From: Sipunculus nudus
Taxonomy: Eukaryota; Annelida; Sipuncula; Golfingiida; Sipunculidae
DNA length: 64,000 nt
NCBI GenBank assembly: GCA_026874595.1
Contig: CM049310.1
Coordinates: 66,666,056-66,730,055, forward strand
Reading direction: 5' to 3'
The notes under the pieces are model-generated. The model saw nothing but the letters and a program-made list of their open reading frames with translations. It was not told where the DNA came from and ran no database searches. The position numbers were made by a program, and so were the translations under genes. Shown piece after piece: positions 54,986-64,000 of the stretch (the stretch's first letter is position 1; each line of letters begins with the position of its first letter).

Positions 54986-57900
54986 TTTGTTGCTTGCCGG
55001 AATCAGAGATTTCGACAAGTATGTTGATCAGTCCCGTATGTTTGTTGCTTCCCGGAAATCTTCGATTTTCGCAAGCTGGTTGGTCAGTCGCGGATGTCTG
55101 TTTGTCTGTTTGTTTGTTTGTGTGTCCAGTCTCTACAGGTCGCAATTTTGATCCCATCGCTTTCAAACTTTCACAGTTTGTGTAAAATCAAAAATGCAAG
55201 AAGCCTATTGTTTTTGGGCAATATAGGTCAAAGGTCAAGGTCATCAAAAGTTCCTAAGGTGCTCTTTTCTTCATATCTTCATATTCATTGGGGAAAACTC
55301 ATGATTTTCGAAAATAAAAGGCCTAATTTTTGTAACTTTGTCAGTTTTATAGCTAGAGAGGTCTGGTTTTTTTGCATAATGTAGCCCGTCAAGAGTTCTC
55401 GACGATCCAATACCAAGTCTCGCCAATTCTAGCATGAAATCTCGCCATACGAGATATTTCGTGATATCATTAATGATACCCTAGATGCCACAAATTTGAA
55501 GTATTTGTTATGAAACTGATATATTTTATATCCAACAGCAATATCTCGAAATTATTTTTCCATTTTTTGAATTTGACCGCCAGGGGGCGCTGCAGCGAAT
55601 ACACAGTGACATATCTTGTTTTGACCATATCTCCAAAACAATTGATCTTACTTACATAAATTATAGCTTATTTTCTTGTCCTGAGTCTTCCCTATATTCT
55701 GGTTGGGTCATCTGGTCTCAATCTTGTGTCACCTTGTCAGTGTGACTGTCTGTTTGTCTGCTGTCCACAATCACGCCCGCTGGTTGGTGTAGCATGTTAC
55801 ATATAGCAAAGTACAAGCCATAGTTTTTAACGAATCTTTTTGAAACTAGTACATCTTATATCTGAGACTAATATCTAGAAACAAGTATTTCATTTTCTGG
55901 CTGTGGCCGCTAGGGGGCGCTGCAGTCAACCCCGCTCGAACATGTCGTCTTTCGGCCATATCTTCAAAAATGTTAGTCGTAATTACATATATTATATTCT
56001 TGCCTTGAGTCTTTTGGATGTTATCGATGGGTCATCTGGCCTGAATCATTTGTTACTTTGTCAGTATGGCCGTCTGTTTGTCCGCTGTCTTCAGTTTCGC
56101 TTGCTTGCCGGTGCTTGTATCTTTACATATAGCAATGTACAGGCCACATTTTTGCACGAATCCTTTTGAAACTGGTACATCTTCTGTCTTGTACTAATAT
56201 CTAGAAATTTGTTTTTCATTTTGTGAATATGGCCGCTAGGGGGCGCAGCAGTCAACCCACCCTAGCATATCGTCTTTTGACCATATCTCCAAATATATAA
56301 GTAGTATGTACATAAATTAGAGCTTATTTTCTTGCCCTGAGTCTTCTCATCAAATAGTGATGTCATCTGGTCACAATCTCGTGTCATTGTCTCAGTATGT
56401 CTCTCTGTTTGCCAGTTGTCCACAATCACGCCCGCTCGTTTGTGTAACATGTTACCTATAGCAATGCACAAGCCATAGTTTTGCACAAATCTATTTGAAA
56501 CTGGTACGTATTATGTCTTTCACTAATATCGAGAAATGGGTTTTTTATTTTCTGGCTGTGGCCGCTAGAAGGCGCTGCAGTCAACCCAACCTGACGTATC
56601 ATGTTTTCAGACAGAACTCTGTCAAGTTTATTCGTATCTTCACAAACTTAGGCTCATCCTTTTTCTCTTGGCGATAACTCCAAAAATATTTGATGTATAA
56701 ACTTGTCTGTATGTTTGTTCTTTTGTCTGTCCAGTCTCTACAGGACACAATTTTGCTTCAATCGCTTTCAAACTTATACATTTGGTGGACAATCAAAAAT
56801 GCAAGAACCCTATTGCTATTGGTCAATAGAGGTCAAAGGTCAAGGTCATCGAAATACCTTGAAATTTCATTTTCTTCATTACTTTGTCAATTTTGGTCGT
56901 ATCGTCACAATCTTAGGTTCATTTTCTTCCTCTTGGTCCTCCCCACACCTTTTGTTTGGACCACTTTTCTCTTAGATATGTAACTTGGTCAATATGTCCG
57001 TGTCTTTGTCCGCTGTCCTCATTTTTGCTTGTCTGTCTGTCTGTCTGTTTGTTTGTATGTCTGCACTGTCCTGGCCACAATATTGCCACAATCACCTTAA
57101 AACTTTCAGAGATGATGGAGAATTAAATTTCTAGGTGCCCTATTGTTTTATGGTTAAAATAGGTCAAAGGTCAAGGTCAAGGTCGTCAAAAATTCTCAAA
57201 ATGGTTTTTTCTTCATATCTTTGTGACTATTAGTCGTATCGACTTCAACAATAGCTCATTTTAATCGTCATTCCAAGGCCTGTCATCTGGTGTGTAGCTG
57301 ACTCAAATTTGCCGTAACCATGGTTACAAATTTTGGGGGAAAAGTCATGATATTCGAAAATAAGGGATCTTATTTTTCTAACTTTGTCAGTTTTAAAGCT
57401 AAAGTGATCTAGTTTTTTGCATCAGGTAGCATTCAACTAGCACTACAAGATTTTATTACAAGTCTTGCAGTATCTCGTAAAATATCTCGTGAATAGAGAT
57501 ATTTCGAGATTTCATTCATCTTGCGCCAAAGGCCACATTATTGCAGGAATCTTTTTGAAACTGACATATTATAAGTCCTACACTATTATCTCGAAATTGT
57601 TTTTTCATTTTTTGAATAGGGCCGCTAGGGGGCGCTGGATGCGAACCTCCCGAACATATCATATTTTGGCCATATCTTCAAAATTATAAGCCTCAATTAC
57701 TTAAACTATAGCTTATTTTCTTCCTTTGGGTCTTCTCCATAACCTAGTGTAGTCATCTGGTCACACTTTTGTGACACTTTGTCAGTGTGTCTGTCTGTTT
57801 GTCAGTTGTCCTCAAATTCGCCTGCTTGCTCTCGCGTCTCACATATAGCAGGCCACAGTTTTGAAAGAATCCTTTTGAAACTTTAACATCTTAAGTCTTA

Positions 57901-58900
57901 CACTAATATCTCGAAACCAATTTTTCATTTTCCGGATATGGCCGCTAGGGGGCGCTGAACTCGAACCTTTCCCAACATATCATGCTTTGGCAATATCTCC
58001 AAAACTATAAATCTCAGTAACATAAACTGTAGCATTTTTCTTCCTTTGGGTTTTCTCCATAACCTGGAGTAGTCATCTGGACTCAATCTTGAGTCACTTT
58101 GTCAGTATTTTCGTCTGTTTGTCAGTTGTCCTCAAATTTGCCTGCTTGTTGGTTCTTGCGTCTCTCATATAGCATTCTATAGGCCACAGTTTTGACGTAA
58201 TCCTTTTACAAACTATTACATCTTATGTCTTACACTATTTTCTAAAATAAATTTTTCATTTTCCTGATATGGCCACTAGTGGGCGCTGCACACGACCCTC
58301 ACACACATACCATTGTATTGGCCATTTCTCTACACCCAAAGCCTCAGTTACATAAGCTATAGCTTATTTTCTTCCTTTGAGTCTTCTCCATAACCTGATT
58401 AAGGCATATGGTGTCAATCTTGTCTCACAAAGTCAGTATGTCTGTCTGTTCGTCTTTTGTTATCAGCTTTGTCTGCTTGCCTGTTCTTTTGTCTCATATG
58501 TCATTCTACGGGCCACATATTCTCAGCAATGTCCCTGAGAGTCATTCCATTAATAGAAAACCGACAATATGTTCTGTCTGTCCGTCTGTGTTTCACTTCC
58601 GATTTCCGGCAAGCGTTCGACCTCAGGTCGTCTAGTCTGTCTGTCTGTCTGTCTGTCCGCACTCTACAGGCCACAATTTTAAAGCAATCGCTCTGAAACT
58701 TACAGATACTGTGTAAAATCGGTTCTCCTCGGAGCCTATTGTTTTTGGTCATGATCGGTCAAAGGTCAAGGTCAGGGTCACCAAAAAACCTAAAATATTT
58801 ATTTTCTTCATATCTTCGTCAATAATAATCGTAGCCGCATAATCTGTAGCTCATTTTATTCCTCTTTGTGTAAGCTTTCCAAATGCTAGCAAATTTTTCC
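54986..58900 (+). repeat. Composite array C5
   Basis: Begins with two hairpin units (54986, 55046). CTCF-like motifs lie near 55577, 55907, 56233, 56562, 57622, 57942 and 58271. The part 57050-58600 repeats 40.6-42.2 kb closely. No gene seen. Confidence 0.8.
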
Positions 58901-61900
58901 GGTCAATTGTTACCATGGTAACGTATTTTTGGGGGAAAATCAGAAAAATCGAAAATTTCACTCCAAATTTCTCATTTTTTAAGTTAGAGAGGTCTTGTTT
59001 TTTGCATTGTGTAGCATTTAATATGTTCTATGCAAGATTAATGGAAGTCTTGCAAAATCTCGTGCCATTTGTCGTCAAATGAGACTTTTCGAGATTTCAT
59101 TAATACGATTTAGAGGTGGCAGTTTTACAGCTAAAGTTCTGAAAGTGTCATATTTTCTGTTTTTCTGTATTATCTCGAACTTGTTTTTTCATTTTTCGAA
59201 AATAGCCACCAGGGGGCGTGGTACTGGAAACACTACAACTTATCATTCTTCCGCAATATCTAAAAAAATATTAGGCATATGACAAATTTTTTTGTCGCAT
59301 CTAAAACTAGGATCATTGCCTTAATCCTTCGTACATATAGCCTTGTGCTGCGGTTACCATGGTTACCAAATTTTGGGGTAAAACTTGACAATCTGAAAAC
59401 ATGATGTTTTTGGCTTTTATCTCTGTTAATATTCATGCTACAAGGGTCTAGTTTTTTGCATAAGGCAGCATTCCCTTGGTTCTAAGTCATTCAATTGCAA
59501 ATCTCGTCAAATCTCGCTCGGTTTATCGTCAAACGAGAAATTACGAGGTTTTAAACAAATATCTGTACCTCGGCTATTTTCATGCTACAAGGGTCTAGTT
59601 TTTTATTGTTCTAGGATTTTGTAGTAGATTAAAGGGACAAAAGTGAATATCTCGTAAAATCTCGCACCATTTGTCGTCATACGAGAACAGAGGACCATTT
59701 AAACAAATGACTATAATGCTGTCATTTTTTACACTACAGACATATAGTTTTCAGCATGTGACAGCGTCTGACACTCTCAGTCATATTATGTGATTATAAA
59801 GCAATTCTCGTCAAATCTTGCCTCGTTTTATATCAAATGATGAAGAAACATCCAATTGCCGTGAGCACAAGTGGCTTCAGGGTTGACAGGTAAGTGCCGG
59901 CAAGGCTATTACAATTGCATGTTGGCGTGCGCGGTCGTCCATGAATCTCACAAAGCAGCATTGAATAGAGGACAGAAGCCGCTAAATTTGAATTGAACAC
60001 ACCTGTTATTTTCATTGTGTCCCCTTGTGGTTCCACTTGTGTTGCCAGGAACCACTGGCAAATCTTTCAAACCAGGGACGGATCCCCGATTTTGAAGTTG
60101 GGTGTGTCAAAATATGGGCGGATCCCTGGTTTAGCAGTTGGGGGGGGGGCAGGGGGTTAAATTTTAATTATACATCAAATATTTATAATAACAAATATAA
60201 TATTTCGAAACTTATTCTTTTCTTTTAGAAAATAGCCGCGAGATGGCGTTGCAGCAATCATTATTGTGCCATATCTCCAAAACTATAAAATGTGTCACAA
60301 CTTTGATTGTAGCATCTGAAACTAGATTTAATGCGTTTATCCTCTTGGTGACTCTGTCATATTCTTCCCTTACCATGGTGACCTTATGTAGGTTACAATT
60401 CGTGAAATTCAAAGTATGAAGAATTATTCGAATAGACTGTTGCTTATTTTATTCATTCTTTTAATTTTGTATGGCATGAGTACACGACCTTCACCTGGAG
60501 TTTTTTCTGTCTCTCTGTCTGTTTGTCTGTCTACTCGTCTGCGACTTTTAAAAATCAGTAAAACCACATAAAGCTGTGCTTATGTTTTCCAAACAATAGG
60601 GGTTGGTCATTTGACCTGTTCCAAATGTTTTTTGCCTTTCTGCTATTTGTTGTCTGTTAGTTTGACTTTCTAATTTCTACTTCCGGCAAGTCCCGACCTA
60701 TGGTCGTCTAGTCTGTCTGTTTGTCTGTTTGTTTGTTTGTTTGTCAGCGGATATGAGGATATTTGAAAATCAATGGACTAATTTGTCAGTTTTAATGCTA
60801 GAGAGGTCTAGTTTGTTGCCTTAGGTAGCATTCAATTAGTACTACATGATTTTATGACAAGTTTCGCAATAACTCTTATAATATCTCGTCGAACGAGATA
60901 TTTCGAGATTTCATTATTTTGCCCTGGAGGCCACACTTTTGCAGTAATCTTTTTGAAACTGATATATTGCAAGTCTTACACTATTATCTCAAATTTGTTT
61001 TTTTCAATTCTTGGATAAGGCCGCTAGGGGGTGCTGGATGCAAACCTTACCAACTTATCATATTTCGGCCATATCTCCAAAATTATAAGCCTCAATTACA
61101 GAAACTTTAGCTTATTTTCTTCCTCTGAGTCTTCTCCATAACCTGGTGTAGTCATCTGGTCACTATCTTGTGTCACTTTGTCAGTGTGTCCGTCTGTTTG
61201 TCAGTTGTCCTCAATTTTGCTTGCTTGCCGGTTCTTGTGTCTCACATATAGCATTCTACAGGCACAGTTTTGACGAAATCCTTTTGAAACTATAACATCT
61301 TATGCCATACACTAATATCTAAAAGGTGATTTTTCATTTTCGGAATATTGCTACTAGGGGGCGTTGTACTAGAACCACTATAACGTATCATTTTTGGCCA
61401 TATATCCAAACCTGTGAACCTTATCTGCCTAAACAATAATATTTTGTTTCTAATTACCTTCTCCATATGATAATCAAGTCACCTGTTAGCTGAGATGTGT
61501 CAGTTTGTCAGTATGTCTGTCCGTTTGTCCGTTCTTCTCAGCTATCTCTGCTTTCATGTTCTTATTTGTGATATTTGTCGTTGAACAGGCCACAGCTTCT
61601 AAATAATCGCTCTGAAAGTCACTCAATTGATAGAAAACCGACAGTTTGTTCTTTCTGTCCGTCTGTCTATCTTGTCAATTTCCGGCAAGTGTTCGACTTA
61701 TGGTTGTCTAGTTTTTTTTGTTTATTTGTCTGCGCTCTCCTGGCCACAGTTTTGCAGCAATCGACTTGAAACTTATAAGGATGATTGACAACCCAAAGTC
61801 CTGGACCCTTATTGTTTTTGGTCAACATTGCATCATGGTGAAGGTCAAGGTCATGTATAGTATGCAAAACAGTTTTTGCTGAATAACTTTGTAACAAATG

Positions 61901-62100
61901 GTCGTAGCCACTTAAACCATAGCTTGTTTTATTTGTCATTCCATGGCCTTTTATGTGATGGGTACCTGACTCAAATCTGCCGTTACCATGGTTACGCATT
62001 TTTGGGTTAAAACTTGAAAATTTGAAAATAGTCATGCTACATTTTCTATCTTTGTCAATTTTTAAGCTACAGACGTCTGGTTTTGGTCATTATGTAGCTT
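58901..62100 (+). repeat. Diverged composite region
   Basis: Same families but more decayed, with CTCF-like motifs near 59208, 60237 (degenerate), 61019 and 61353. Sequence at 59830-60180 matches none of the three families and includes a G-run near 60141; it may be unique DNA or another insertion. No gene seen. Confidence 0.65.
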
Positions 62101-63790
62101 ATAGGCAGCTTGGCATGATAAAACTGAAAGTCTCGCCAAATCTTGCACTAGATCTGGTCAAACGTGAAAAAAAAGAGATTTCACGGAAATGCTTATAACT
62201 CAGCGACTTTTTAAGCTAGACCAGTCTGGTTTTCGGCATTTCGTAACATTTGCCAGCCTGGCATGATAACACTGCAAGACTGGCCAAATCTCGCACCATA
62301 TGTTGTCAAACGTGAAAAAAAAGAGATTTCACGGAAATACTTATAACTCGGCGACTTTTACAGCTACACAGGTCTAGTTTTCGGTATTTCGTAACATTTT
62401 GCCAGCTTGACATGATAAAACTACAAGTCTCGTCAAATCTCGCACCATATGTTGTCAAACGAGAAAAAACGAGATTTCACGGAAATGCTTATAACTCGGC
62501 GACTTTTACAGCTACACAGGTCTAGTTTTCGGCATTTCATGACATATGACCAGCTTGACACGCCAAAGAAGAAATCAGGCCAAATCTCGCACCATATCTC
62601 GTCAAGCGAGAAAAAAGAGATATCATGGAAATGCTTATAACTAGGCGACTTTTACAGATACGCAGGTCTAGTTTTCGGCATTTGGTAACATTTGGCCAAC
62701 TTGACATAGTAAAATTGAGAGACTGGCCAAATCTCGCACTATATCTGGTCAAATGTGGAAAAACGAGATTTCACAGAAATGCATATAAGTCGGCAACTTT
62801 ACAGCTACACAGGTCTAGTTTTCGGCATTTCATAACATATGACCAGCTTGACACGCCAGAAAAGAAATCAGGCCAAATCTCGCACAGTCTCTCGTCAAGT
62901 GAGAAAAAAACAAGATATCACGGAAATGCTTTTAACTAGGCGACTTTTATGGCCAGACAGGTCTAGTTTTCGGCATTTCATAACATTTGGCCAGCTTGAC
63001 ATGACAAACCTGCAAGACTAGCCAAATCTCGCACCATATCTGGTCAAATGTGGAAAAACGAGATTTCACGGAAATGCATATGTCGGCGACTTTTACGGCT
63101 AGACAGGTCTAGTTTTTGGCATTTCATAACATTTGGACGGCTTGACAGGACAAACCTGCAAGACTAGCAAAATCTCGCACCATTTCTCGTCAAACAATAA
63201 AAACGAGATTTCACAGAAATGCTAATAAGTCAGCGACTTTTACAGCTAGACAGGTCTAGTTTTCACCATTTCATAATATTTGGCCTGCTTGACATGACAA
63301 ACCTGCAAGACTAGCCAAATCTCGCACCATATCTCGTTTAACGAGAAAAAGACGAGATTTCGCGGAAATACTTATAACTCGGCGACTTTTAGAGCTACAC
63401 AGGTCTAGTTTTCAGTATTTCGTAACATTTTACCAGCTTGGCATGATAAAACTACAAGTCTCATCAAATCTCGCACCATATGTCGTCAAGCGAGAAAAAA
63501 CGAGATATCATGGAAATGCTTATAACTAGGCGATTTTTACAGCTACTCAGGTCTAGTTTTCGGCATTTGGTTACATTTGGCCAACTTGACATTGTAAAAC
63601 TGCAAGACTGGCCAAATCTCGCACCATATCTCGCCAAACGATAAAAAACGACATTTCACAGAAATGCTGATAACTCAGCGACTTTTTAAGCTAGACAAGT
63701 CTAGTTTTCGGCATTTCATAACATTTGGCCAGCTTGACATGACAAATCTGAAAACTTTTCACTGCTTCTTGTCAAACGAGATTAACGGGA
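62101..63790 (+). repeat. 148-bp tandem repeat array A5
   Basis: About eleven units with the same GCGACTTTTACAGCTA and CTCGTCAAACGAG landmarks, more varied in order than A1-A3. Confidence 0.85.
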
Positions 63791-64000
63791 TTTCATGGAA
63801 ATGTTTGAACTTGGTCCCTTTTACACCAGAAAGGTATGCAGCTAGTCAAGGTCAGCATGCATACATAAACGTATTATTCGTTTCTGCTGCCCCCACAATG
63901 TTGCTCATTCATATGACTGTTTCTACATGCACTCTCTGTCTATCTGTCTGTATTATTTCCATTTCCGGCAAGCGCGTGACCTCTGGTCATCTTGTTTGTT
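63791..64000 (+). repeat. Start of another spacer block, cut by the window edge
   Basis: Same as 22141-22340, ending in TTCCGGCAAGCGCG near 63962, so the array continues beyond the window. Confidence 0.85.

Noticed and set aside
59830-60180. Possible unique exon between repeat families
   Set aside because: Frames of 67 residues on both strands with no splice or promoter evidence; left as unexplained sequence.
21200-64000. Frames of 60-207 residues rich in MSVCLFVCLS or KRENTRFHGNAYNSA
   Set aside because: They follow the microsatellite and satellite units, recur with the repeat, carry frame breaks between copies and lack promoters.

Overview
The window looks like metazoan nuclear DNA (or a large eukaryotic DNA virus embedded in it), not a prokaryotic sequence. 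Supporting signs are TATA boxes and AATAAA signals around the genes, a eukaryotic-type tRNA-Asn gene with internal A and B boxes and no encoded CCA, a long AT dinucleotide tract, and about 43 kb of repeats typical of marine invertebrate genomes. A mollusc or cephalochordate is a guess from repeat style only.

The left 20.3 kb is gene-dense, intronless and virus-like. Reading left to right it holds: a minus-strand coiled-coil protein running off the left edge (1-1014); three minus-strand ankyrin proteins whose layout resembles IkB/cactus (1566-2360, 2749-3888, 4365-5495); a small plus-strand protein (5819-6286); two minus-strand Cys/His-rich zinc-finger proteins (6867-7649, 7776-8327); a coiled-coil protein with low-complexity repeats (8529-9479); and a divergent gene pair with a shared N-terminal leader (9715-10254 minus, 10869-11426 plus), the second flanked by inverted 129-bp repeats. 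Most of these genes have their own TATA box, and spacing is a few hundred bases or less. At 17.3-20.3 kb lie a small TATA/AATAAA-bounded gene (17494-17769) and two tandem paralogues coding for secreted Ig-like + FN3 glycoproteins (18198-19022, 19456-20292) with a degenerate WSXWS-like box. IkB-like proteins, soluble receptor-like proteins and a PPxY protein together suggest an endogenous or free large dsDNA virus acting on host signalling. No capsid, polymerase or terminase gene is visible, so the virus family stays open.

Between these gene groups (12.5-16.5 kb) is an unusual element: three tandem copies of a 279-bp repeat, then a roughly 3-kb imperfect palindrome (13379-16347) with inward-facing TATA boxes and 7 + 6 copies of a 106-bp hairpin-rich repeat in opposite orientations, then one diverged inverted copy of the 279-bp repeat. 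The right arm contains an apparently intact tRNA-Asn(GTT) gene between 39-bp direct repeats.

From about 21.2 kb to the right end I see no credible gene. The region is a mosaic of three interleaved repeat families: (i) a 148-bp tandem unit with two short hairpins; (ii) a unit of about 330 bp carrying a CTCF-like motif (CCGCTAGGGGGCGCTG type), always in one orientation; (iii) a spacer unit with a CTTGCCGGAAATC hairpin, TTTG/TGTC microsatellites, clustered AGGTCA half-sites and a GTAACCATGGTTAC palindrome. Recent segmental duplications (1.275 kb in tandem at 24.65-27.2 kb; about 1.35 kb repeated 3.57 kb apart at 48.4 and 52.0 kb) lie on top of this.
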